This document shows positions 36,035 to 46,870 of a stretch of 64,000 nt of DNA, in pieces. Position numbers and translations under genes: made by a program. Origin of the DNA: Cephalotus follicularis (taxonomy: Eukaryota > Streptophyta > Magnoliopsida > Oxalidales > Cephalotaceae); the NCBI GenBank assembly GCA_001972305.1, contig BDDD01000345.1, positions 322,466 to 386,465 of the forward strand, written 5' to 3'. The notes beneath the pieces are model-generated. The model saw only the letters and a program-made list of their open reading frames with translations. It searched no databases and was not told the DNA's origin. Each line of letters opens with the position of its first letter. The first letter of the stretch is position 1.

Positions 36035-36669
36035 TGAAAATCATATAAGGCAATCTTCTAAAGATATATCGTTTGCGGAAAAATAAACTTACGGAAATAA
36101 AACAAACAAACAATAATTTAAGAACAATTAAATACGTGAAGAGAGATAGAGTTAGAGAGAGTGCAAACGAATTTATAGTGGTTCGGCCAATCTCTTGCCT
36201 GCATCCACTTTCCCAAGGTAGCACCTTGAGTTTCCACTAGAATCCACTAGTACCCTTTGATTTTGGATTGCGGGTGCAAATCAAAGAAAACACCTTACAA
36301 GTTTTGGGTTCACTCCCCACTGGGTTTACTCCCCGTGATAATCCTACTAAGGGTTCACTCCCCTTGATTGTCTCTCTAAGGGTTCACTCCCTTATACAAT
36401 AAAAGATTGTAAAGATGTTTTGTGTTGATTACAATAACCTCTCAAAGGTTGGATATTTCTAAGTAAGGCTTACAAACAATAGCTCTCTAAGATAGGCTTT
36501 AAAATACTTGAACCAAGCTTCAGTATTGATTTGAAAGATGTAGGATTGCTCTTGAGTTGATTAGAAGAAATGAGTGTTGACTTGTTATCACGTTTTTGGA
36601 ATGATATCTCACTTTTGCTTAAATAGACATGCTCCAACGGATCTATTTTTAAACTTCAGTCCCAATCCA

Positions 36670-37095
36670 GTCGGCTGGATTTTCTTGGCAGTCAGTTGGA
36701 GCTGTTGGTGCATATTTCTAATTATAGCCGTTGGAGAAGGCAATCAGCTGGTTCATCTTGACAGTCAGCTGTTTTTTCAAAACAGTCGGTTGTTGCTCTA
36801 TTCCAGTCGGCTGGTAGAGGTAGAGAAGACTCCCAAAAAGCTACTAGTCTAATCTTGACATTTGTTGATAGTCGGCTGGAGGATCTGGACAGTCGGCTAT
36901 TTTCACTTGGCAGTCGGCTGGACCCCTGTTACAGTCGACTAGATGTAGTGCAATTCCAGATTCTGGGATCCTTTGAAATTTCAGTTGGCTATTCAACCCA
37001 AGCAGTCGGCTACTCAAACTAGACAGTCGGCTATTCAACCCAAGCAGTCGGCTACTCAAACTAGACAGTCGGCTGTTCATCATGTGCAGTCGACT
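36670..37095. repeat. 21-bp-spaced GTCGGC cluster, right SIRE-like LTR
   Basis: Core starts: 36670, 36691; 36743, 36764, 36785, 36806; 36871, 36892, 36913, 36934; 36984, 37005, 37026, 37047, 37068, 37089. All steps within groups are exactly 21 bp. Confidence 0.9.
36991..37074. repeat. 42-bp tandem duplication in right SIRE-like LTR
   Basis: 36991-37032 is repeated at 37033-37074 without visible change. The unit equals two 21-bp steps. The left LTR has only one copy at the matching place (about 30337-30380). Confidence 0.9.
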
Positions 37096-37479
37096 GTTTT
37101 TGCTTGAATCTGCAGTTTTAAGCTTTGCAACAAATTTGGACATAAAATCAAGTGAGTAGATGAGTTTGTAAGATATCAAAATATGCATACAAGTATTTCA
37201 TGTAGCGGCAAAGAAAGAAGGAGCCTTCACCCACTGGTATAATTCTTGGTCCTTCTTCTTTATGCCATGCTTGTGTGTCACCATTGTTTGCAATGGTGAT
37301 ACCAATTCAATTCATAAATGTTGTGGTGATCCATGTGATCTGTGGACGTGTCATTATGGACTTGTTTTGTTATATTGGGTGTTCTTCCGCTACTATGATT
37401 ATATATTTTGTTTTATTCTACACCCTTTACACCATTGTCCATTTATGGCATTGGATTCGGTTTTGTCCGTTTCCATCAG

Positions 37480-37492
37480 TGGTATCAGAGCG
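37480..37492 (+). other. primer-binding site of copia derivative
   Basis: TGGTATCAGAGCG, a perfect initiator Met tRNA complement, one base after the LTR end CCATCA. Confidence 0.88.
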
Positions 37493-37777
37493 TCCCACAT
37501 CATCCTTAATTGAATATGTATGCCTAAGATGATGTACTGATTAATGGTTTAATTAATGGATGTGTTTTGTAATAAAACTAAAATTTCAAAGTGCCTTAAT
37601 GAAAATTGCATGAAATTGGATTTCATTGTGTTTTTGCGCTGGGAATGTTGTTTTAATGTGTTTAGAATTATGTTTGGAACATTCATAGTGCATTTTGGAA
37701 TGCTAGAATGGTATACCAAAGTCTAAACCATTGATTTCTGCATTTTTCAAAATGCAGAAACTGCCCAGGGGGCTATG

Positions 37778-38022
37778 GACGTCGACGTCCTTGATAGACG
37801 TCGATGTCGTGTTCAAATTCCAAGGAAAGACGTCGACATTCTTGATAGACGTCGATGTCTTGTTCATCTTTTTGTGAAACGCGTCGATGTTCTTGTTGGA
37901 CGTCGACGCCTTTTTCAACTGTTCTTGAGAAACGCATTGATGCTCTGTTTTTTGCATCGACGCTTTGTTCATGTTTTTCCAGAAAACACGTCGATGCCCT
38001 TTGGAAAGACGTCGACGTCTTT
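37778..38022. repeat. paired GACGTCGACGTC motif array in copia leader
   Basis: Ten cores start at 37781, 37800, 37832, 37851, 37883, 37902, 37936, 37956, 37990 and 38011. The steps alternate 19, 32, 19, 32, 19, 34, 20, 34, 21. The array is thus five 51-55 bp units, each holding two palindrome-like motifs. First and last copies are the perfect palindrome GACGTCGACGTC. Confidence 0.9.
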
Positions 38023-38948
38023 TATAAAATAAAAAAAACTGTTTTTCTATAAAATTGGATTTTATACATTTTGGCACTTGGAAAATTAAAAATCATTGCT
38101 TGATTTAGTGGGAGTTTGATCAATTAATAATCTATGAATTAAATTGAGTAATTGGTTATTATTTATGGCATGTGTTTTATTTGTGGTTTTATTATATTGG
38201 ATATAATATAAATCTTATTCACAATGGATGGCCCGAAAAAAGACTTTGACATAGTTTATGGTTTTCTATGTGTGAATAAATTTTATTTATTTATTATCTT
38301 TAAGGGTCTGTAATAAGGTGCCCGCGTGCACCATTTATTTTTTCTTACCTTTGTAATTTCTCCTTGTAATTTTAAATGTAATTTTTCTTTTCGAAAATGT
38401 AATATTTTTTTTGTAAAAGAAGACCATGCAAGGAGAGATGGAGGAAATGAGAAATGAAGTACAAGACTTTTGAAGGCCATGTATGCATGGTTATTGTTGT
38501 AATAAATAGATTTAAATCATTACACCTAGGAAGACCTAGTAGTGACTTTGGGCTCAAGTCATTGACTTAGAAAATCTAGGGTTAATGAGGTGTGTAATAA
38601 ATTATGGGAAAATTAATTAGATTAATTTTTCCATCTGGATAATATTTGGATATTATTCCAATAGCATTTAAATTGGTCGAGGACCATTTAGAATGGCTAA
38701 ACCGAACCCTAGGGGTATTTCAGTAATTTGAGAACACCTCTCGTTTTAACCAAGATTTTAAAGGTCCCTGCCTTATAATGATTAGATCTTTAATATGTTG
38801 GACATATTAAGTCCTTGTGTCAAATATCGGTTGTGTGGATTTTGCATTTTGTGGAAACACATATGCTTGATCTTACTTAACCAATATTGGAAGGGTACAT
38901 GAGATCACTAAAAGAGTTAGACTCTTAATGCTTCACTGGCCAGACAAA

Positions 38949-39078
38949 GACGTCGATGTCTTTTAGAAAGACGTCGATGTCTAACGCTTTGAAAGAGGTC
39001 GATGTCTTTTAGAAAGTGTCGATGTTTTTAGTGCCACATTGCATGGGCGTCGACATCCTTTGGAAGGCGTCGACGTCT
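38949..39078. repeat. GACGTCGATGTC motif cluster in copia derivative LTR
   Basis: Cores at 38952, 38973, 38998, 39018, 39049 and 39069, with steps of 21, 25, 20, 31 and 20 bp. It is the same motif as in the leader of the same element. Confidence 0.85.
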
Positions 39079-39829
39079 TTGAGCAGAACGTGCAACCTGT
39101 GCACGAGCTCACTTTGTGGGCACGTTTTCTCTCACATCCTTTGCCGGTTTCTCTTGATTTTACACGTTTTAGAAACGTGAGAATCGTGGCTTCGGACTCC
39201 CAGGGAGTGAAGGCCATGATCCTAAGTGAATGGGAGATTGGGAGAGAGAAAATGAGGCTAGTTATAGGCATTTTCTGCAGAAAGTAAATGAGAGGAGAAA
39301 AATAGATTGAGTTTTTGCTGGGCAATAGAGAGCTCGAATTTCTCTGCAGATTGTGAGTGTTCCTTCATCTGATATACACCAAGCAAAAGCTTATCTAGGG
39401 TGGATTGATCATTGACTTCATTGGTCAATATCAATTTACCTTTTCCAAGCTAAGTGAGAAAGAGAGAGAGTTCATGCTCTTTAGCTTTGCTGGTTGGATT
39501 CTTTGTTGTTCCTGAGGCTTGGAGAACATCAAAGGGAATCTACTCAAGCTTTTAGCGGCAAAGAAAGAAGGAGCTTTCACCCACTGGTATAATTCTTGGT
39601 CCTTCTTCCTTATGCCATGCTTGTGTGTCACCATTGTTTGCAATGGTGACACCAATTCAATTCAGTAGATGCTGTGGTGATCCATGTGATCCGTGGACGT
39701 GTCATTATGGACTTGTTTTGTTATATTGGGTGTTCTTCCGCTTCCATGATTATATATTTTGTTTTATTCTACACCCTTTACACCATTGTCCATTTATGGC
39801 ATTGGATTCGGTTTTGTCCGTTTCCATCA

Positions 39830-40876
39830 CCATGTGTTTACCGTAAACAGGATGAGCTAACTATCAATTTCTTAGTACTATATGTGGATGACGTCCTACT
39901 CATTTGGAATGACGTAAGGATGTTGCAGTCTAATAAAGTATGGTTTGCTAAGAATCTTTCCATGAAGGATTTGGGAGAAACTACTTATATACTGGGTATA
40001 AGGATCTACAGGGATAGATCCAATATATTGCTTAGGCTTTTCTAAATCCAATACATCGGCAATGTGCTGAGACGATTTAGCATGGAGAATTCCAAGAGAG
40101 GCCTATTGCCAATAGGTGAAGGAATTATACTCTCAAGGAAGATGTCTCCTCAAAAATTTGAAGAGAGAGAATGCATGAGTCGGATTCCTTATGCTTTGGC
40201 ATTAGGATTGATCATGTATGACATGCTATGTACTAGGCCTGATGTTGCGCATGTCCTGGGAATGGCAAACCGATTTCAGTCCAATCCTTGTGAGAAGCAC
40301 TGAGAAGTAGTCAAGGTAATTCTGAAGTACCTTAGATGGACCCAGGATGTCTTCTTGATATATGAAAAATATAGTGAGTTGAAATTAGAGGGCTACACAG
40401 ACTCTAGTTTTGACAGTGATCTGGATGATCACAAATCAGTTTCTAGGTATGTGTTTCTACTCAACGGAGGTGCAGTGAGCTGGCACAGCTCAAAGTAGGA
40501 GACCTTAACGGATTCCAACACTGATGTCAAATACATAGCAGCCTCGGACGCCGCCAAGGAGGGTGTTTGGATGAGGAAGTTCATCACTGAACTAGGAGTT
40601 GTTCCTACCATCAATAGTCTGGTTATTCGATACTATGACAATGATGGGGCTGTAGCACAAGCCAAGGAACCACGGTCTCACCTGTGATCCAACACATCGA
40701 GCATCGCTATCATTTGATCCGAGAGATCGGGAGACATGCAACTTGAGACGGTTGCCTCGGAGGTGAACACGAGAGATCCATTGACCAAAGCTATGAGCAT
40801 AAAGGCTTTGGAGGGTCATCGTGGGACAATAGGCTTAGGCTATAGAAGTGCATGGCTTAAGGGTCAACTGGGAGAT
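39830..40876 (+). pseudogene. copia reverse transcriptase C-terminal part and RNase H
   Basis: The frame resumes the copia RT cut at 29378: L-Y-V-D-D-V-L-L with the catalytic Y-V-D-D box near 39885, then L-G-I-R-I-Y-R-D, then M-Y-D-M-L-C-T-R-P-D-V-A. RNase H follows with D-S-S-F-D-S-D-L-D-D near 40400, A-V-S-W, and I-A-A-S-D-A-A-K-E near 40540. Stops and a frameshift occur near 40045, 40300, 40497 and 40687. A purine-rich tract (GGGAGAT, about 40870) marks the end before the 3' LTR. About 60 codons between the two RT halves are absent. Confidence 0.8.
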
Positions 40877-43800
40877 TATTAGATAGGGTGACCCGACCAG
40901 CCATTGGATGGCTGATGTATTCGGAATTATCTATGTGTATAAGTAGTCTTACTCCATTTATATGACATGTACTTTTAATTAAATTGTTTATGGCATTATA
41001 TCAATTGTGTTTTATCTCATAATTGAAGTAGATTTATTTACATACTTACACATGTGATGCAATGACATAAGGTTGGATGCCAAGCGTTGGGGCAGTGAGA
41101 TTGGCTACCTTATTCCTTGTTTCGAAATAGTTCCAAGTCATAGGTTCACTATTAGGCATTTGTAAACCGGATAGACTTGTGTGCATGTTGCCTGCTCAGG
41201 GAATGAGATTATAGAGAATCTCACTACCATCTATGGGGAACACTAGGGCAAGTGCAGGGTGCGCGCTGGGAGAGTGTACACTAAATAAGACCCATTTAGG
41301 AAACAATATTTTGATAGTCGATATTCTTGTGTCAATAGTGATTCCTATATATGCTGGTTGTGTATAAGTGTTGGACACCTAGTGAATTCGTAGAGGACTC
41401 GTCTGATCCTTAGACCAGAGCGACTGCTCTATATTGTATATAAACTGTCTTGCTTTGATCTTCACCTTACTCAGTTCCTTTGTGGGGCTGACAATCGGGT
41501 GGTCTTTGGGCTTGATGGAATCTGTATGGATATAAGAAAGTCCGCAACATGGGATCGTCACACCGGAGCGAAGGTGATCGGCCCTAATTGGTCTGATTGT
41601 ACTTTGAACTGTTGAAATCTTTGGCCAAGGTTTAGGTGAACTGGAATTTGGATTTCCAGGGAGGTCTGCTGAAAGTCCTAGTAATGATCAGATATTTTAG
41701 TTACTAAGGTACAACTAAGGTTGATATGTATCCTTACCCTAGACCTTAGTCGGGGCAAAGTATGACTAGAGATTATAGTACACGATAACCGTCAATAGGA
41801 AAAAGTCGTGCGTTACGGAATTGTGTGATAATCAGTGAGGAAATTAATTAGATTAATTTACCACCTGGATAATATTGGATATTAGTCCGAAAGCATTTAA
41901 ATAGGTTTGAGACTATTTAGAATGGCTAAACCGAACCCTGTGGGCATTTCGATAATTTATCAACATACCAATAATAATAGGGATTTTAGGGTCTCTACCT
42001 GAGAATGGTATCTCAATAAATGTTGGACATTTATATTTTGGTGATAATTTATAAAATCATATATGTGTTGGTGGATTATGTGAGATGTGTCACCATTAGA
42101 TGGTTGACACATGTCACAACCTTACATAATCTTACAAAACTTATATATTAAAGGAAGATTGTTTTACAAACTATGAGAAGTCTCTGCTTTCTTCTACTAA
42201 GCTGATTATAGAGAAAGAAAAGGGAGAAAGAAGAAAAACCTAGGCTTTTGTCATCCTCTCCATTTCTACATGCTTGGAGCTTGAATTTCTCATCTTCCCT
42301 TCATTGATTTTCTTCACCAAGACCTAGTAGTTACTTAGGGTGGAACAATTTTGATAAACACTTGTCAATTTTGTTTTACCCTTCTTGGCATATAGGTTAG
42401 GGTGCAAAATCTTACACAACTAGCTATCCTTTGAGACATCCTTTGTCTTGGGAGATCTTACATGATGTAATTGAAGATTGTGTTAGAATTTAGAAACCTA
42501 GGGTTTCACAATAAGGAGCTGGCTGAAATTTCTTAGAGAAAATTCAAAGGAATTTTGAGGAGCAAGCAAAGGATTTAGAATCTTGGTGGTGTGGAGGACT
42601 TGGAATCTCACAAAGAAAGTTTCTCAAGCAAGAACCGGCAAAGAGAAGGAGCCTCCAATGGTGGTATATGTAATGCCCTGAATATATATATATATAAGAA
42701 AAAATATATAAAGAAATCACGAGCGCATATAGCGCCCGTATGAAGAAAGAAAGAGGGAGGCGTAAGGCAGCTGAGTGCGAGAGAGATAGAGAGCACCAGA
42801 GGGCGCCGGAGAAGAAGGAACTGCACCGGGCGAAGCGTCGACGGCCAGAGGACATGCGGTGCATGCCCTCAACCAACGGTAACCTCTCTCCTCTCCTATT
42901 TTCTTTTCTCTTTCTTTCTCCCGCCGTTGGCATCGCGGATAGAGCAGGCCTTCATCTAGAAGGCCAGCCTGCCCGTTTTGACCACCGTTAAGGCGTATCT
43001 CGGCTGGAATTGGTAGGAATCAATAGACTCAGCGAGTTCAACTCGCTGCCGCCTATGACAGTGCGATTAGCGCCGAGTCTCGGTGAGTCTGGGGTAGTGA
43101 TGTGTTGAGCTGATGATTGTGTGGTGTTTTTGGGTGGTGACAGGAACTGTTGAAGTCCGGCGAGTCAACTCAGTGAGTTGAACTCACTGCAGCCTGTGAC
43201 ACGACATTCGGCACCGAGTCTCGGCGAGTCTACGGCGGTTATGAGTAGATTGTCCAAATTGGAGCCTGTTTATGGCGTGACCAGAGCCCCGATGTGTTGG
43301 CAGGAATCTGGCCGGAGCTCCGGTGATGGCAATGTGTATTTGCTATCTTCGTGTAGGTCATAACGGAAATGTGATGGTTATTGTAGTGATACTAAAAGAG
43401 GAAGAGAACTCTGTTGGCATAACAAGGAGCTGTGCTCATGACAACGAGTGAAGCTTAGAGGAGGTAGCAGTTCGTCGATACTGCTGCAAGTCCTCCCAAC
43501 TCGCAAGCTCAATCGTTAACAGGTAGGGTATTCATATGCTCCGATGGTACATGCCCAGATGACTATTGACATGATCCCATTCGTATACGCCGGTATGGGA
43601 CTATACGAATGGTAGATCATTAGAGTACGGTTATACTATTTTACTTGCATTCATGTATTTTGAACGGATGGTATGCATTGATAAGATGTTCATTGATTGT
43701 GTACTAAATGGATCGTTATGGTTATGTATGATTACTGATTACATGGCTTAATGAAATACATACGGGTATAATGGACGGAATGGAGAATTGAGAGAAGTTG

Positions 43801-43990
43801 AGCTTCTGCCTTCTCTCAATTCAAGGGTTATGGAAATGGATTTTATGGGTTTAAACTGTTTTGAGTTTTAACTGATGTTTGAAGCTTATAGCTTCCTTTT
43901 GACCAAATTCAAATGGATTTAAATGGATTGGGAAATGGTTTCAATATGGTTTTCTAAATCATTCAACGAACCCCTTGTTATGGTCAAACC

Positions 43991-44165
43991 GTCGACACCT
44001 TGGCTAAAGGTGTTGACGCTTTGTGTTGATTAGTCGACGCTTATGTGTAATCGATAGACGCCTCATGTGTTACACATGGCGGACGTTTAGTGTATGCATT
44101 GATGCTTAAGGCATAACGCCTTAACCATCAACGCCTAGCATAAAGCGTCGACCCTTATCGCCCTG
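43991..44165. repeat. GTCGAC-type motif cluster in solo LTR
   Basis: Cores at 43991 (GTCGAC), 44012 (GTTGAC) and 44033 (GTCGAC) are exactly 21 bp apart. Looser variants (ATCGAT, ATTGAT, ATCAAC, GTCGAC) follow to 44160. Flanks are often followed by GCTT or GCC. Confidence 0.7.
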
Positions 44166-44689
44166 ATTTAGCCAAACGCATTGTTTTATATGGTTTCAAT
44201 CCAAAATGATTTTATCTTCAAATGGATTCCATAGGAAACCTCCCTAAGGCCTTGTAGCCTATGGAAATCATTTAGCAACACTTTTAAACTACAGATCAAT
44301 CTTCAAAATGAATCTTTAAAGGAAGTTTCATAAAAAGGGGATTATATACAAATGGCTTTCAAAAATGGAGAGGATAGCCTTTCCATTGTTTTCAACTCCG
44401 ATAGGGACCAACAAATGGAAAATGGTTTATGGCAATGGAAATGGTTTATGGATATGGAAAATGGTAATGGTTATGAAAATGGTTTTTAACATGATTTTGA
44501 TGGATGGATCCTACGTGATCCTTTATGATTTAGTCCCTATCTTTTAAACGACTACATGATTTTGGGTTATGAGTATTATACGATTTTGACTGATAATTGA
44601 TATTGTATGAGACTAAAAGAGATAACTCATTCATGACCCTCATTTCTGTCATGACAGTCATGAATGTTAGACTACACCATACGAGGGTC

Positions 44690-45235
44690 CCCACTTCGTG
44701 GGAGGACTAATGGGACCCCGCAAGTGCATGAGGACCGATATAAATTGCAATGGGACCCCGCAAGTGTGGGAGGACCAATGGGACCCCGCAAGTGCGGGAG
44801 GATCGATATAAATTGCAATGGTACCCCGCAAGTGTGGGAGGACCAATGGGACCGCACAAGTATGGGAGGACCAATATAAATTGCAATGGGACCCCGCAAG
44901 TGTGGGAGGACCAATGGGACCCCACAAGTGCGAGACGACCGATATAAATTGCAATGGGACCCCGCAAGTACGGGAGGACCGATATAAATTGCAATGCCCG
45001 CAAGTGTGGGAGGACCAATGGGACCCTGCAAGTGCGGGAGGACCGATATAAATTGCAATGGGACCCCGCAAGAGTGGGAGGACCAATGGGACCCGTAAGT
45101 GCGGGAGGACCGATATAAATTGTAATGGGACCCCGCAAGTGCGGGAGGACCGATATAAATTGCAATGGGACCTCGCATGTACGAGAGGACCGACATGAAT
45201 TACGATGGGACCCCGCAATTGCGGGTGGACCAATA
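44690..45235. repeat. hairpin-bearing minisatellite in solo LTR (about 16 units)
   Basis: Units of about 30-40 bp alternate two spacers (AATGGGACC and GATATAAATTGCAATGGGACC) around a CCCGCAAGTGCGGG hairpin. Stem variants include CCCAC/GTGGG (44690-44702), CTCG/CGAG (near 45172-45184) and the perfect palindrome CCCGCAATTGCGGG (near 45212). Open frames on both strands through the array come from its stop-free units and are not genes. Confidence 0.9.
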
Positions 45236-46870
45236 TGGATGTCAGGTTATCTCAATACCTATGTATGATTATTGACTGTTTACTGAGCGTTTGTAGGCTT
45301 ATAGCCTTTGATATGTTATAGGACTAGCTGAGTATACCACTGCTTAGGGACAGTTGGTATATTGAAGCTGTCTGCAATTGTCATTCATATACATGACATT
45401 ACAGGGCATATGGATATATTGTTCACTACGTGACATATGATTTGATGGTTACATTGGTTACATGCATAGCATACTGCTACCATGTTATACGCTTCGCTTA
45501 CTGTTATACCATTGCATCGCATGGCATATAATATAGCTTTCCGTCATACGGATTGCCCGGCTACGGATATGAAACAATTATGGAATGGATATGGATCGTA
45601 AGGGTCCGGATTGTGATGGTATATGGATATTGATGGTACATGTAGCTAGAGAGACCAATGTTAGAGAGGGTCCACCTTCTCTTCTCTACTCGACTTACGA
45701 ATGCTACTATAGTCTGCCAGTAGAGTGAGGACCTCCGCCTAGAACGCCAAGAGCGTCTAGTCTATTACCTCATCAAGGAAGGCCGAGAAGAGCTTATATA
45801 TGCTTTGGAAGGATTTTGGAATGATATGGACGCTGAATGATAATGGCATTGGGTTGGAATCATATGGATATGGTTAGTAAATGGTGCCTATGGAAAATGA
45901 CACGTTTCTAAATGCTAGTTTTCATAGCATGGGTTATATCCATTGTCATGCATACATCACACATATTGTACTCATATCTGTTGCACTTTTATATGTTCCT
46001 TGCATATGTATATCCTACACAACCTTCGGGTTGCTGACTCATTCATTGTAATGGATGAGTCAGGTCCAGGTGACGCGCAGTAGTGATCAGCCGGGCTAAA
46101 TCGCAGGGTAAGGATCTACATCTCCTTCTACCTATCTTGTATAAATACGATTTTGTAAATGTACAAATGTTATATAAGAGACATGTTTTATATTCAGCTA
46201 TTGACCTGTCGGCTTGTGGCAGTGCTTGATTTATATGTGTGTTGACGTTAAGGATATGGATGGGTCCTTCCATTGTGATATATTGCCGATTTCCTCCTAC
46301 GGGAGTGTGGATTGTTAAGGGCTGAGCCCATATTATATGAATTGTGTTTTCTTTAAGGGGGCATAAGTCCGATAAACAAATATTACATACCCGATTTTCG
46401 GGAGATTATAAGAGTTAGAAATTATTTGGATTGATTATTCCGCTGATGTTATATGGTTGTTTAAGTTTTAAATTTATAGCACTTTTTGGAGTATGATATG
46501 TATGGATTCAAGGGATGGTATATCACGCGTCGAGTCGTGGGGGTTTACTCTCACGGTTCGGGGCGTGGCAGTATAGCTCCTAGACCTTCTGTTTGTATTT
46601 TGTTTATCACACAAGCATGCATGTGTGATAATTTGACTATGGTTTGGTGTGGTGATCATTGGATTGTTTGTGTGTTGCATTTGGACTAAGGGAATGTTAG
46701 CATTCTCCTATTTGGAATTAGCATATGCTAAATGCATTAAGGAGTTTTGTTTTTCCGCTGCGTTTGTTAAAATTTTAAAAATTACACCATTTAATATCAT
46801 TACACATTCCTTAGAGGAATGACTGTGCTTCGGTCAATTTCCGACCACTGGGGATGCATTCTCTCCCAAC

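Larger units (their letters stand above)
29379..37203 (-). mobile_element. SIRE-like Ty1/copia element with env-like ORF, pol deleted
   Basis: A minus-strand element with LTRs at 29379-30565 (3') and 36035-37203 (5', last 60 bp lost). The polypurine tract and initiator Met tRNA primer-binding site are in place. Gag with zinc knuckle and coiled coil follows the 5' end, and an env-like ORF precedes the 3' LTR. The protease, integrase and reverse transcriptase that should lie between (about 32600-33300) are missing. A solo LTR of a related family sits in gag. Lineage is assigned from the gag layout, LTR size and env-like ORF. Confidence 0.78.
36035..37203 (-). repeat. 5' LTR of SIRE-like element, outer end lost
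   Basis: It parallels 29379-30505. The last 60 bp present in the 3' LTR (up to AAGTCAACA) are replaced at 37204 by copia LTR sequence. Confidence 0.85.
37204..39829 (+). mobile_element. copia deletion derivative (LTR end, leader, LTR)
   Basis: 37206-37478 and 39555-39829 are near-identical LTR ends. The first is followed by a perfect primer-binding site (37480), and the second abuts copia reverse transcriptase sequence at 39830. Between them lie a leader (37493-38590) and the inner part of the 3' LTR; 38600-38860 aligns with 41840-42060 in another LTR. All coding sequence and the start of the 3' LTR have been deleted at about 38590. The outer 5' LTR is lost at 37204. Confidence 0.75.
42669..46570 (+). 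mobile_element. Ty3/gypsy solo LTR with perfect GTATA target duplication (3.9 kb)
   Basis: It starts TGTAATGCCCTG and ends GGGGCGTGGCA, flanked by GTATA at 42664-42668 and GTATA at 46571-46575. There are no internal genes, so it is a solo LTR. It shares landmarks with the solo LTR at 12708-16030, such as the 'ttgctgactcatt' and 'gacctgtcggcttgtggc' blocks. It contains a motif cluster (43991-44160), a minisatellite (44690-45235) and a GA/CT-rich stretch at 42740-42930. Open frames inside are chance. Confidence 0.88.
40877..46870 (+). repeat. 3' LTR of the interrupted copia element
   Basis: It starts just after the polypurine tract near 40877 and shows the family landmarks seen in the other copia LTRs (ccaagtcataggttcac at 41132, gggatcgtcacacc at 41552, gtttccaggg-like at 41660). 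It is split by the solo LTR at 42669-46570; the sequence on either side lines up with 37206-37260 of the derivative. The end is placed at CTCCCAACA, about 46870, but is uncertain. Confidence 0.65.

Noticed and set aside
37778..38022. Possible protein-coding repeat (frame 37775-38032)
   Set aside because: It sits in an untranslated leader right after a primer-binding site; the frame is open only because the repeat lacks stops.
42740..42991. Arg/Glu-rich 83-codon frame
   Set aside because: GA-rich stretch in a solo LTR; simple composition explains it.
44667..45233. Overlapping long open frames on both strands
   Set aside because: They arise from a stop-free minisatellite inside a solo LTR; the protein reading is just the repeat and no start or family signal is present.
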